Assembly (NCBI GenBank): GCA_034440635.1
Contig: JAOTON010001583.1
Coordinates: 992,001 to 1,056,000, forward strand
Reading direction: 5' to 3'
Source: Lepas anatifera
Lineage: Eukaryota > Arthropoda > Thecostraca > Lepadidae
Length of the DNA: 64,000 nt
The position numbers and the translations under genes are program-made. This document shows, piece by piece, positions 1 to 11,422 of the stretch. Numbering within the stretch: position 1 is the first letter of the stretch; every line of letters starts with the position of its first letter. A model generated the notes under the pieces. It saw nothing but the letters and a program-made list of their open reading frames with translations, searched no databases and was not told the DNA's origin.

Positions 1-990
1 CACCTTCGCCCACCGGGGGCTATCGATGGCCCCCTCTAACTCAGAAAATATGGGGTTATCGTAAATCTGCAAAGTGCATTAGAAGGCCCGCGTGAATTCA
101 GTAAGAAATTACTTCACACGCTTAAGCGCTCAGGTCAATGGTTTGACCTCCGGAGGTCAAGTTAGGTCACTATCTTTACTCAAATGTGCAATGCTTAAGA
201 AAACTGGACATAACTCTTATGCCTTTAGAGCTATTGAGATCTGGTAAACTATATTGGATAGGAAAATGTCAGCCGTTTCTCCACTATTAGGAACGTAATG
301 ACCTGCCGCCAGTGGTTTGACCTCCAGAGGTAACCTCGTGACCTCATATGACCTGAGGTCATCAAAGGTTAGAAAGTGACCTTGCCGTATATCAAATGAA
401 AACTAGTGATGAGACATACACGATGGTGTTTGATTCAACGCTCTAGCTTAATTAGGTCAAAAGTTATTGCTAAAATACTGTTTTTAACCCCTGGTGACCT
501 TGGATGACCTTGGAGAGGTCAAAGGGAAAATATGACCCCTGGGATCCGTAAAAAGGTGTCAAAGAACGCTTTTCTGAACAAGCCGAGCATTTGCAATCGT
601 TTTTGTGACTTTTAGATCATAAGACAGCTTTTTCCATGCTTTTCCAATGGGAGAGGTCACCTGGTGACCTGACCTTAGGTCAACAAATCGAAAAATCCCA
701 GATATACACCTTGTAGACCCTAGCGGGGCCATAAACTGTAGGAAGTTTCAAATCGATCGACTGAGAAACGTAGCTCTTATAGAGCTCAAAAGTTGAAGTG
801 AGGTGACCTTGGTTGACCTCGCCTGGTGACCTGACCTTGGGTGACCCGAGATACAAAATTTTCAGGGATGGTGTGAAAATGATGAGGTGAGAGATAGAGC
901 CCTCAACCACGGTCCTGCTTTTCGTTGTTTTTCTGCTATCCTGAAAAAACCTTAGGGGGCCATCGATGGCCCCGGTGGGGCGAGGGTTAA
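1..990 (-). mobile_element. TTAA element, ATCGAT-palindrome subfamily, cut by window edge
   Basis: This is an inverted copy of the element at 62,444-63,478. The two can be followed base by base through the GC-rich ends, the AGGTCA-rich interior and the segment around GGAAAAGCATGG. Its simple (5') end lies at 990, where TTAA (987-990) is followed inward by CCCCACCGGGG and the palindrome GGGGCCATCGATGGCCCC. About the last 35 bases of the composite end lie outside the window. There is no transposase frame, so it is non-autonomous. TTAA target use is known for piggyBac, Kolobok and Sola3; which supplies the transposase is not visible. Confidence 0.85.
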
Positions 991-1613
991 ACCACCACAA
1001 TCTGTAATTGCACCAGTGTGCTACATTCACTTTAGGTATGAAGTACAGGTACAATAAGTTATCTTTCAAATGTTTACATACTTTTCTGATTGTCCATTAT
1101 GTCTGAGGATTTCCTTTACTCGCTAAAATATTAACCAGGCACGGCCTAGGCTCTTTGCGTACACACCACCGCCTAGGGGTCCGATCGGACCAATTAACCT
1201 ACGTTCTCGGGAACCGCAATCTATACAGAAAAAACTGGCACGGCATTGGAAGTGCATTACCGCCTTCTACTCTGGATCCCAGTTTGAACCATATCCGTTG
1301 GCCCGTGACGTCACAGAGGGAAAAATGGGTCAGATTTAGACCAATTTAGAAAATCACTTATAACTAAAAAGCCATTAGACCTAGAACGAAAAAAATACAC
1401 CAATGTGTTTGTTTTGACCTAATTATTCCAATTATATCCGGCATGACCTTTTAGGTAAAATAATGGCCATTTAAGGTCATGTTGCATATTCTTCGAATTC
1501 ATGGGTCATGCTCATTACTCTATTGGCACCAAATTTAAGACTGTATCTCGTTTCGTTCTAAAAATATAAGCACAAACAACTTCGAAAACCGTGGTTTTTG
1601 GTGACTTCTGGTG
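991..1613. other. No recognised feature
   Basis: AT-moderate sequence without a repeat or coding signal I can identify. It contains a GTGACGTCAC motif near 1,305, also seen near 54,376, 56,280 and 56,496. Confidence 0.5.
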
Positions 1614-1899
1614 CATAGCCAGATCCAGGATTGCCAATCAGGGTGGGGGGAGGGCACCTTTCCGGGGTGCGCCATCCGAACCAGGGGGCACCACTTTTGA
1701 CTGGCAAAACCTATCAGGTGGGCGCCAAATCCTATCGGAAGCACCGATTTTCACTGAGAGGGGGAGGGGGTGGGGTGGGAAGCGATATTTCAGGGAGCGC
1801 CACCGACCTTTCACGGGGGCGCCCTGGCCATTTCAGGGGGCGCCGAGGGTCGATCAGGGAGGGCACCTGCCCCCTTTGTCCCCCTGGATACGCCTATAC
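1614..1899 (+). mobile_element. GGCGCC-rich MITE-like repeat (family H), fullest copy
   Basis: Both ends carry an imperfect inverted repeat: ATAGCCAGATCCAGG on the left and, on the opposite strand of the right end, ATAGGCGTATCCAGG. The interior has several GGGGGCGCC boxes alternating with CATTTCAG or CCTTTCA. Related pieces occur at 5,600-5,793, 30,005-30,112 (inverted), 30,812-31,004 (inverted), and inside both arms of the foldback near 41,170-41,840 and 44,230-44,930. The open frames across it are by-products of base composition. I infer a non-autonomous DNA transposon; no clear target duplication was found. Confidence 0.6.
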
Positions 1900-4800
1900 C
1901 CTGGTGACCCTGGTATTTTTCAGGTATATTTCCTTACATTGTTTCATTTCGAAAACACACTTACAACGCAATGCTTCTCTCGCGTTACTTTTAACTGGGT
2001 CAATCACCACCGCACGTCTAACGGAGGAGGGAGAGAGTCTGTGATTTGGAGAGTGGCATTGTGTGTTTGGTTGTGGGTGTGGGTATGGACGTGTGTCTAC
2101 GGGTATGAACTCTGTGCAGGCGTGGACGTGTGGCATGTGTGTGGGTGATGTGATGATGTATGATGATGTATACTATTGAGGTCTCCATAAAACATGACTT
2201 TTCAGCCCTCAATCACAAGCACACAACACACATAGGAGCCTTCGTAAACCTGCCAATACTTTGCACAACCGTTTTAGATAACACTTCTAAGAAATGCACT
2301 AGTTGATTTTTAGCCTCTCCTCTTTCCTAAAAGCCTACTATACATAAACTTAACTTTTTCTTATCCACTGTTTCATGCTTCTACCCCTCTGAAACGAAAA
2401 GTTTGTTTGGCTTGTTCTGTTCGCACCCTTGGGAGTTCTAGCATATCGCGGTCAGTCCCGCGTGTGCCCCGGCTAGAGATTTCGGAGCGGCGCGAGATTG
2501 ACCGCGACAGTGCACATCCAAAGTAGTCGGGGAGCAGTCTTTTGATAATCTGTATATCTCGTTTCTTTAGCAAATCGGGAAACGTCGGTCAGCCCAGGGA
2601 TTGCAGGGCTGGGGTTCCTCACGCCTGTTCAGTCCCTTTACGATGCGTGCGCCAAAAATTTTTTCTTGTGGATGCGTGCGTGCATGCGCGTGTTGCTCCA
2701 GCTTGTGTGCATACATGTATGTACATATATGCGTAATGTGTATATGTATGTGAGAGCATACGCTTTGTGAGCTGCTTTCCAGAGAGTTCAAAGACAAAGC
2801 ACGCTCCGGACGCTAACTTCAATTTCTAGAGGTAGTTTGCAGCTATCAGAGAGCTAGTACTGCTGGAGGGCTAGTCTCTGCATCTCTCCCCATTTTTCGT
2901 CAAAATTCCTGATTTCTGAAAATTATTTCTTCTTCGCAACTTTTTCCTCTTTTGCGGCTTCTGAACTTGGTATTGACCTAACCCCCAAATGGACGACAGC
3001 GTGCATATTTTTGTTTCAAGAACTTTCAAATTATTTTTAGAAACCTGCTCTAGCTCTTCTAGAAGCCGAGTTGTCAGCCTTTTTGGTTTTGTCAGCCTCA
3101 TTTTGGAGAAAGATAATCGCCTGACATGGGTTTAGAAATGACGTCATAAATCATTGACCTCACCTGGCCTGTTGCCAATATTTTGTCATAAGCTGTCCCA
3201 TTAATCACCCTACAGACCTACAAAGCGACGCACGTTTCATTCAAATCTGCTCAGAATCATTCGCAAAAAACCAAGGGGAATGATTAGACCCTCCCCAGGT
3301 GGTGAAGGGTTTAGCTGTAGGTTATATCAGAATGCCACTATAACACTGTGGAATCTGCATTTGTTTGTCATTTCTTCTTCTTTGCACACTTCATTAGGAC
3401 ATTGTTTTATTTTTTAAGTTGGGGGGGTGTCCATCCTCGCCATGTGCCCTGGCACATTACGAGGTGCTTGCCTTGGGGCATCCTAAGATATAGAAAAGAG
3501 TTTTGTCTAATTGTATTGGAAATCCCCCATTTTGATTTGCTGGAACTGTCTCTGTTAAGAACAATATTTTGAAAATACAAACGAGCTATCACCTGAAATC
3601 TTATTCATAATATTCCAGCATTCTAACTGCTCTCAATTGTTTAAGGATGGCTCTTTGTTGTACGAGGTACGCACCGTAGGGGGAGACTCGGGTTAAATGT
3701 AATACAGGCTTGATTTTCCAAACCTTTTAAGAGTCAAACCAACTTTTATACCACGCATGTGCAATTGGTTTCTACCGTTATGAACGAGATTTGTCCATGA
3801 AATGATCCAAGAGATCCTCTATTTGTCAATTTTACTATTTTTTAAAGGATTTTTTCTGTAAAATGGTTCAATTGTGAATCTCATCATCCTACAGAAATTT
3901 CTTAAACGCTATAAATTTAAAGTTCGGGGGCTGCAAGCCACAATAATTGCCCCTGGTTTGAGTGCGGCTCTCCGTGGCAGTGCTCTTTTGTTTAAAACAT
4001 ATTCACCTATCGCAATGCCGCGGAATAACGGGGATATAATAAGGGCGTCGAGTGTAATAGCATTCCCGTCAAATTCGAAATGGTTTAGCATTTATTTTAA
4101 GTTAAAAATATTCATACTTGCATATGATATCACTAGAATGAGTATTTCACGTTGAGTAGGCTACAGAATGGTCAGAAATGTATTAAACGTACTAAGGAAA
4201 CAATTCGCTCGGTCGAATTATGGGCTTGCATCAAGCAATAGAATGAGTTCATAGCATACATTGATCCCTCATGGCAAATTCTCTTACAATGGACCCTAGG
4301 CCGAGGTCAAATGTATTACTTAGCGATATATTTATATATTTGAATTACGGTATTAACAAAATAATATTTCAAACAGCTTTTTCGGTTTCTAAGAAAAAAA
4401 AATGCGAGTATACCGGAGTAATGTGCAGTCTGCTCTGCGTCCCAAATCATTGGTTCCTCAAACAAGTTATTAAAAAGTGTTACACGTAATCTCAGTGTCC
4501 CCCACACGACGAAACTCGGTTTGTGAATTCAGACATTTAGATGTATCTCAGCAAATTTCCCTCAGGAGGGCTTTTGACTTGTTTGCGTCGATATGATAAA
4601 ACAATGAAAGATGACCTACATGAAATGATATCAAAATCTTCCAGGGGTCCCGCCACGGGTCCAAGAATGGGGGACGGCCAATTTTGTTTTGGGACCCCTC
4701 CCAACTTTGGGCCCACTGGCAAGAAATGAGCCCCCTACACAGGAAACGCTTGATCCTCATATGGATCAGCATAGAGTGGCTTTCCCGAATGTACCACATA

Positions 4801-4990
4801 TTGTTTTAGTGCATCCTAGCAAAACAGGGTAACCCAGCTGCCAGGGCGTCACAAAAAATACTTCACCCATTTTCGATGTACCTATCATCAAACACCAAAT
4901 ATATTCGCTAAAAATATTGAATGCATATTTTCACTTTCAGAAATGGAATGAAAATGTCGTTTTTTAGAACGGTCACCATAACCTACGAAC
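1900..4990. other. Long stretch without recognised genes
   Basis: Only low-complexity GT-rich patches (about 2,049-2,150 and 2,660-2,760) stand out. All open frames are under 100 codons and none resembles a known family. It could be intronic or intergenic. Confidence 0.5.
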
Positions 4991-5032
4991 AGTATTTGTC
5001 GTAATTGTTAAATATACATGGATACAAATACA

Positions 5033-5222
5033 GGGAGGGGGGTGCGCGGTAGTGGAGTGGTCCGCGTAGCTGGCTTCCACGCAGCCGACCCGGGTTCAAG
5101 GACCGGCAGCTTCCCTGAACAAGGAGCAGGCTGGCTCCCGAGAAACCCTTTCAACAGGGAAAGAGTTGGCGACGCCACATGACCCTTGCATTTGGTGCGT
5201 CGATAAGCCCCACAAATTATTA
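5033..5222 (+). mobile_element. tRNA-derived SINE with target site duplication
   Basis: The head has a pol III A box (TAGTGGAGTGG, near 5,049) and a degenerate B box (GGGTTCAAGGACC, near 5,092), as expected for a tRNA-derived SINE. The body ends in GGTGCGTCGATAAGCCCC. The insertion is flanked by a perfect 12-bp direct repeat GATACAAATACA at 5,021-5,032 and 5,223-5,234, the mark of target-primed retrotransposition. Other copies of the family lie at 14,690-14,841, 15,346-15,392 and 25,728-26,860. It does not encode protein and would depend on a LINE. Confidence 0.85.
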
Positions 5223-5234
5223 GATACAAATACA

Positions 5235-5599
5235 TGCCTCCATCTTTCATCTCACTCGGTTGCTGCACTACTGCTTGACCTGGTAAGCCCCTTTTCAATT
5301 GTTATTTGAAGAGAAAACATGATGCCTGTCAGTCGTGGTTTACATTCACAGAGATACGATCCTAAGCAAACTAATCAGCTGCATAAGTTAGAGTGCATAA
5401 TGAACGCGCTTGTATTTTCATTCGTCAGAATATTCCAGGGATGTGTAAAGAGTCGTAGAAATTTCGGTTAATGACGCCCATGGATTAAGGATGCCAAAGG
5501 GCATATATTTTCATGTCGGTGTTGATTTCTTCAATATCTCCTCTCCTGATAACGTGAAGAGTCTCTAGCCTACATCAGCCAATGTGTCATTAGATGGTC
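5235..5599. other. No recognised feature
   Basis: Unique-looking sequence between the SINE and a family H fragment; nothing recognised. Confidence 0.45.
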
Positions 5600-5793
5600 G
5601 AAGGGGGCGTCATTTTGGGGAAGAAACTTCTCAGGTGGGCACCAAATCATAGGGGTTCTGATACTCGTATCCGGAGGGGGTGATGAGGAATGGAAAGATA
5701 CTTTTCAGGGGGAGGGGGCGCCATCGGCCTTTAAGGGGGCGCCGAGGGTCGATCGGGGAGTTAAGTTCCCTTTGACACCCTTGATCCGCCTCT
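5600..5793 (+). mobile_element. Family H repeat fragment
   Basis: Shares the GGGGGCGCCGAGGGTCGATC segment and the right end (CTTGATCCGCC) with the copy at 1,614-1,899. The left end is degraded. Confidence 0.5.
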
Positions 5794-5924
5794 GCTGGGT
5801 TCACTGAGATGGGAAAGCCCGGGCCCCGAGCTGTTCCAAGGTTCCTCAGCTGAATTAAGCAGCACCCTAAGTCGGTCTTTCGCAGAGGGAACGTGATTTA
5901 GTGTTGGGCCATACTCTTATCTTA

Positions 5925-6443
5925 AGACCCCCAGGCGGTGTTGGGACCCCCTGAGCTGGTATGGGTCCCCTGAGTTGATTTGGGTTGGTCAGGGCCTTGG
6001 GCTGAGTCAGGGCCCCTCAGCTGGGCTGGGCCACTGAATTGACGCGGAAGCCCGCGTTGGTCCTGATTCTCCCTGAGCTGGCTTTTTTAGAAGTTTTGGG
6101 ATCCCGTGAAGTTGAGCTGGTCTGCGAAGCCTGAAATGGAGTGGAGAATTCAGCTGGTTTGGACCCCTGGGCTGGTGTGGCCCTTGAGCTGGTCTGAGTC
6201 CTTTAGATGGTCGGATCCCCTGCACTGATCGTGAGACCCCAGGGCTAATCTGGACCCCTAAGAGTTGGTTCAAAGGGCCCTGAGCTCATCGGACTCCTTA
6301 TCTGGTCTGGGGTTCCTGAACTGTTATATGGCTTGCCAGGTGGTCTTGGGACCCCTGAGATGGTGTGCATACCTAGTTTATCTTGCGCCTCCTGAGATCA
6401 GAGTCTGGCAAGAACCCCTTGGGATGTTCTGGGGCCGCTTATC
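5925..6443 (+). repeat. Degenerate CCCCTGAGCTGGTCTG minisatellite, left part
   Basis: Irregular units of roughly 20-30 bp built on CCCCTGAGCTGGTCTGGG repeat along the segment with many substitutions. The array resumes after the TTAA element at 7,648, so that element inserted into a pre-existing array. A related unit with core CCCAGAGTTGGTCTCGG forms the arrays at 13,890-14,539 and 57,636-57,746. Confidence 0.75.
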
Positions 6444-7647
6444 TTAACCTTCGCCCGGGTGGGGGGGTCATTTTAGATCCCCCTCGGGTTTCTCAGAAGC
6501 GACCAAAAAACAGCGGCGCGCAGCGCCACCAAACTTGGTCTAGCTGTTCCTTCATCATTTTTACATCTTTCCTGAAAATTTTAGCTCAAGGTCATATCAG
6601 GTCTGGTCACCAGGCCAGGTGAAGTGACCTCACCTCAAAAAAATGCTTAGGACCGCATAACTAAAAGAAGGGTTAATCGATCAAGTTGAAACTCTTACCA
6701 CATATTGGGCCCACCAGGAGCTACAAAATTTGTTCCGGGATTTTTGATATTGGTGACCTAAGGTCATGTGCAGAGCATGACCTCCCCATTGTCAATACAT
6801 GGGGAAAATCTCGAAATGAACTTTTCTCAGTAAGTATGAATGGAATCAACTTCAAAAATCGGTTACGACTTTTTCTTAGCCCATTTCTTAAGAAGATGCC
6901 AAAAATTTTGACTTGTGACTTTTAAAAGGTCACCTTAGGTCAAGTAAGCATTTTTTGGTGTTTTACTCTATAAATTTTGAATAAACTAAGATAGAACTTT
7001 TATTTTGTCACCAAAGCGTTTGTATAGTCACTGCAAGTCAAATGATATACATAATGACTATGCCAGGTCAGGTTGGGTCAGACCGTTGACCTGGGTCAGG
7101 TCAAATTCTCAAATTTGACCTGGCATAGCAATATTATATATCATTCGATTCGTATTGACGAGAGCATTGTAATAGTGCATCAACTATGGCTGTATCTTGT
7201 TTGGTTTGGAAGTTATTAGCGAAAAAGCAAACACCCTTATGTATGGGTGGCTATGGACATTCCCAAGAATATGTCCAATATTCAGTGACCTTTAACTCCC
7301 TAGGCTTTGACCGGACACGAAAATGAATGCTACTGGAATAAAAGAGCAGCTCAAGAGCTTTCGAATGGTGTTAGAAAAATGTTTCTAGCTATCATAGTTT
7401 CTGAGATATCTGAGGTTTTCTTAGTAAACCTCATATTAGCGATTTTGACCTATTTTGACCTCTGCTGACCTTGATATTGACCTGACAAGAAAAATGACCG
7501 AAGTATTTTCGATATCATTTTTGAAGAGCTTTCGATTGCCGTTTGCGCTTTTTTCTAGCTCTCTTAGTTTTTGAGATCGTGGGGGTCTTTCTTAGCCCCC
7601 CCACCAGGGCCAAGGTGGCTCGTACCCGCCACCGGGGCAAGGGTTAA
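6444..7647 (+). mobile_element. TTAA element inserted in minisatellite
   Basis: Bounded by TTAA at 6,444-6,447 and 7,644-7,647. The left end is the simple type (GC-rich terminus, then a hairpin around GCGGCGCGCAGCGCC). The right end is composite: CCACCAGGG, CAAGGTGGCTC, CCACCGGGG, then GGGTTAA. The interior carries many AGGTCA/TGACCT hexamers and the family landmark CACATATTGGGCCCACC. No transposase is encoded. The flanking minisatellite continues on both sides, which independently confirms both borders. Confidence 0.85.
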
Positions 7648-8640
7648 GACCCATGTCCTGATCTGGACCCCTGGGTTGGCACTGAGACCTCTGATCTCTT
7701 CGGGGTGTCTTTATCTGGTCTGAGGATTCTGAATTTGTATGGGGCCTTCCTCAAATGGTTTCGGGACCCCTGAGATATCATGAACCCCTGAGCTGGTTTT
7801 AAATCTACTGAAAGGGAGCTTTAATGGCTGTCCATGAGCCGTTCTGCGGGTCCCTGGGAGACTTGCACAGGAGGTCCCAGAGTTGGGCTTGGGGGCCAAA
7901 CTGACTTAGGCCCCTAAACTGGTAAGGGTTCCCAGTGCTGCTACTAGGCCCCCTAAACTGGTGTGGGCTCCTTTAGCTTTTCTAAGCGGTCCTAAACCGG
8001 TATTGCCCCCTGAGTCTTTCTGAACCTCTTGAGCTGCTTTGGGGCCCCTCAGCAGGCCTGGGCCCCCTAAGTTGTTGGTGGCTCCTCTCGGTTATATTGA
8101 GTCCCCTCAGCTGAACTGGGGCCCTCTTAGATAACCCGGCCCCAACACGGATTTTGAAACCTATGTGTTGGCACTGAAGCCCCCTGAGCTTGTTGGGGCC
8201 TCTTAACTGGTATGGGCCCCTCATTTGATCTTCGGCCCTCTGAATTAGTTTTAAGCCTCATGGGAGTAAGATTTGCGGGTAGCCCCTGGATTGTTTTGGG
8301 GCCGTGAGAAGGTATTGCACATGCGGTTTCTGGCTTGGCCTTAGACCCCACCCTGGTTTGGGCCCTTAAGCTGGATATGGCCCCATAGGTAGAATTATTA
8401 AGTTTGTCATGAGACGGCTTAGAGCGATGAGGTGGCTATTGTGCTGATCTAGGACCCCTGAGCTCGTGGGGGCCTCAACTGGTCTGGCCCCCTGGGATGT
8501 TCTTCGCTCTGTAGTTGGTGCTGGGCCCATTTAACTGGTCTGGGGCCCACCAAAAATATTTTTTAGGGGTTTCTGCGCTGGTCTCGGGGCCATGAGCTGG
8601 TGAAGGCCCCCTGAGAGGCCAAACTGGGCGTCTGTACCCA
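7648..8640 (+). repeat. Degenerate CCCCTGAGCTGGTCTG minisatellite, right part
   Basis: Continuation of the array at 5,925-6,443 after the TTAA element. Units such as GGGCCCCTGAGCTGG recur with heavy decay until about 8,640. Proline/glycine-rich frames here are artefacts of the repeat. Confidence 0.75.
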
Positions 8641-9220
8641 AAATCAAATCTCATAAAGAAATTGTGGCTGTAATAGGTGATTTTGCGGGATGTCCGCTCA
8701 TCGTTATTCACTATCACGGTTTTAGTATTCTGGACAACGTGATGGGTCCTTGAGTGAGAAGTGAGGCGGTGAACAAACATAAACCGCCTCACCTCTAAAA
8801 ATATGGGGGAACGCCTCCCCCAGCGCCGGGATCCATCACACCTTTGCACTCACACATCACGCCGCATCAAAACACGCATAACATCAGCGCAGCCATGTCG
8901 GTGATTTTATGAAGCTCCTAAGATTGTTCTTAAGATATGGATCACCTGGATCATCCCTAAATACCCAGCCATGGCTCCACTCCAGTTGAAGATATTACCT
9001 GGCAAAATCCTAATACCGCATACCTACAATCTGCAGTATTGCAAACTTGAGCCCAATTTAGCCTTATGAAAAGTCAGTAGGTTTCAGAGGCCTATCAAGA
9101 ACCCTTTTGGAGATATGTTAGAAAAAGTTTGAGGGACGAGTGTAGTCCACCCTCCTTCCCCTTCTGACAGAATTCTGTCAGGCAAATAAAGTTAGATGAC
9201 GCCAGAGTGGATTTCCAGGC
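8641..9220. other. No recognised feature
   Basis: Nothing recognised between the two arrays. Confidence 0.45.
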
Positions 9221-9786
9221 ACCTGATCCAAGCAAGCCATTCAAACGCAGCAGCTGGGAGGGATAAAGTCCCCGGCATGACGCCAAAGCAAGCCATTCAA
9301 ACGCGGCAGCTGGGAGGGATAAAGTCTCCGGCATGACGCCAAAGCAAGCCATTCAAACGCGGCAGCTGGGAGGGATAGTCTCCGGCATGACGCCAAAGCA
9401 AGCCATTCAAACGCGGCAGCTGGGAGGGATAAAGTCTCCGGCATGACGCCAAAGCAAGCCATTCAAACGCAGCAGCTGGGAGGGATAAAGTCTCCGGCAT
9501 GACGCCAAAGCAAGCCATTCAAACGCAGCAGCTGGGAGGGATACAGTCTCCGGCATGACGCCAAAGCAAGCCATTCAAACGCGGCAGCTGGGAGGGATAG
9601 TCTCCGGCATGACGCCAAAGCAAGCCATTCAAACGCAGCAGCTGGGAGGGATAAAGTCTCCGGCATGACGCCAAAGCAAGCCATTCAAACGCAGCAGCTG
9701 GGAGGGATAAAGTCTCCGGCATGACGCCAAAGCAAGCCATTCAAACGCGTTAGCTGGGAGGGATAAAGTCTCCGGCATGACGCCCC
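9221..9786. repeat. 56-bp tandem repeat, ten units
   Basis: The unit contains CAAGCCATTCAAACGC, then AGCTGGGAGGGATAAAG, then TCTCCGGCATGACG. Ten copies follow head to tail with few substitutions. Two units lack AAA after GGGAT and are 53 bp long. The first and last units are the most diverged. Because 56 is not a multiple of three, the same peptide appears in shifted frames on the minus strand; these frames are not a gene. Confidence 0.95.
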
Positions 9787-10570
9787 GAAAAAATGATTGG
9801 CATAAGAGTTATTCTAACATTTCAAAAACTAATAGTTCAATGAAAACCGTAAGATTGTAAAGGCAGAAAAATTGCATCGCTGTCATCCTCAGGCGGAGCA
9901 GATGCCATCGATGTGACCAATGCGGTACACGATTTGGTGCAGCATTTGACGTTTAATTTTAGATGTTGCCACATATCTAGAGTTCAGCGAATGATAATCT
10001 TAATTTGTTTATGACAGGTGCTACCGGAAGAGACCAAACTTGATACGGTGAGCACCTGAAAAATGCACTAGTTATGAATGGAGACCACGAATCAGTGTGG
10101 CGGGAAGCTGCGAATCACAAAATGGGCATCGAGCCAGGAATTTGTGGATCAAGGAGTATGCGTGTTAGACGATCTGAATTAAGAAAATGAAGCTTCAGTG
10201 GACAGCTTTGGTGATATGCACTGGACAGAGCAGCCTGCCACTCGAGCAGTGTTGTTGGCGAGCGCGAGCGGTGGAAGGTGCGAGTTCCAGGACGCGGAGC
10301 GGTCGCCCGCCGGGCCTTCGCTTGGCAAGCCCCTGGGCGGCGTCTGCTTGACCTCAATGGTTCGGAGGCGGTGATTGAGAAACCTCCTCGGTTGTGGAGA
10401 AATTTGTGGAGGCATCTCGGAACAACACGAGAAGACTCTCCCGCCCCAGATTTCATTTCTTCACATTTCTGGAGGGCAATCAAATCGGTTGGTAATGTTG
10501 AACTGGTTGATTGGCACCCTGCCAACCAACCAGACCTGGATGACCCTTCCACGCCCTGATACCTGCCACA
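9787..10570. other. No firm feature; weak coding-like frame 10,278-10,559
   Basis: A plus-strand frame of 93 codons at 10,278-10,559 lies in GC-richer DNA and has a varied, protein-like composition. I recognise no domain. An upstream in-frame stop and the adjacent element argue against an intact gene. It might be a decayed exon or chance. Confidence 0.2.
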
Positions 10571-11422
10571 TTAACACGCACATTGACGGGGGTCTGAGCC
10601 ACCTTCGCATTGACGGGTGGGGGCGGGTACCCGCCCCCTAAGATCTCGAGAACCACGGTAGGTAGCGAAAAACGGTTAACGGCGTTGGGCTGCCCATCCA
10701 CTTTTCCATCGAAAACATTTGGACCATTTTTTGTCAGGTCACATTTAAGGTCACGAGAGGTCAAAACATGCCCGTCATAGGGATAACACGTAAAATCAGT
10801 TTTTCGGCCATTACATCTGAACAAGTAAAGATAAAGCAAAACGACTTGAACTATATGAATCCTCTTAGCAAGCAGAATCGAATGATATATAGTTTGATCT
10901 TGCTAGGTCAAAGCAAGGATTTGACCTGACCTGAGGTCAGGTCAGGGTCAAATTATATAAAGTGCATATCATTAGAACCGCAAAGCCCAGGCGAGTCTAA
11001 TGCAGCTAAAATAAATGCTCTATCACCATCCGTTACTGAGTTATTCCGTAAAAACCATTTTTCCCATGTATTTCCAATGGAGAGGTCATGCCTCGTACCT
11101 GACCTTAGGTCATCGATATAAAAAATACCGGAACATATTTTAGAGAACTCGGTGGGGCCATTATGTGATATGAGTTTCAATCGGATAAGTTCACCCTGCT
11201 CCGACTTATGCTATCTTAAACTTTTTTGAGGTCGGGTCACTTGACCTGTACTGGTGACCTGACCTGAGATGACCCAACCTTAAAATTTTCACAGAAGTTG
11301 TAAAAATGATGAAGGAAAAGGTATACCAAGTACAGCGGCGCTACGCACCGCCGTTTTTCTACTATCTCCGAAAAACCCGAGGGGGAGGGGCGGGTACCCG
11401 CCCCCGTCAATGCGCGTGTTAA
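10571..11422 (-). mobile_element. TTAA element, GGTACC-palindrome subfamily
   Basis: The outer ends are near-perfect inverted repeats: TTAACACGCACATTGACGGG on the left (10,571) and GTCAATGCGCGTGTTAA on the right (11,422). The left end is composite: two ATTGACGGG motifs separated by TCTGAGCCACCTTCGC. Just inside each end is GCGGGTACCCGC. The interior is almost identical to 46,589-47,434, implying recent activity. It contains clustered TGACCT/AGGTCA, including an extended palindrome near 10,920-10,945. No coding capacity. Confidence 0.9.

Noticed and set aside
9095..9740. Repetitive minus-strand peptide with FEWLALASC units
   Set aside because: It is the translation of the 56-bp tandem array in shifted frames, with no independent coding sign.
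9221..9786. CRISPR array
   Set aside because: Units are contiguous tandem repeats without unique spacers, and the context is eukaryotic.
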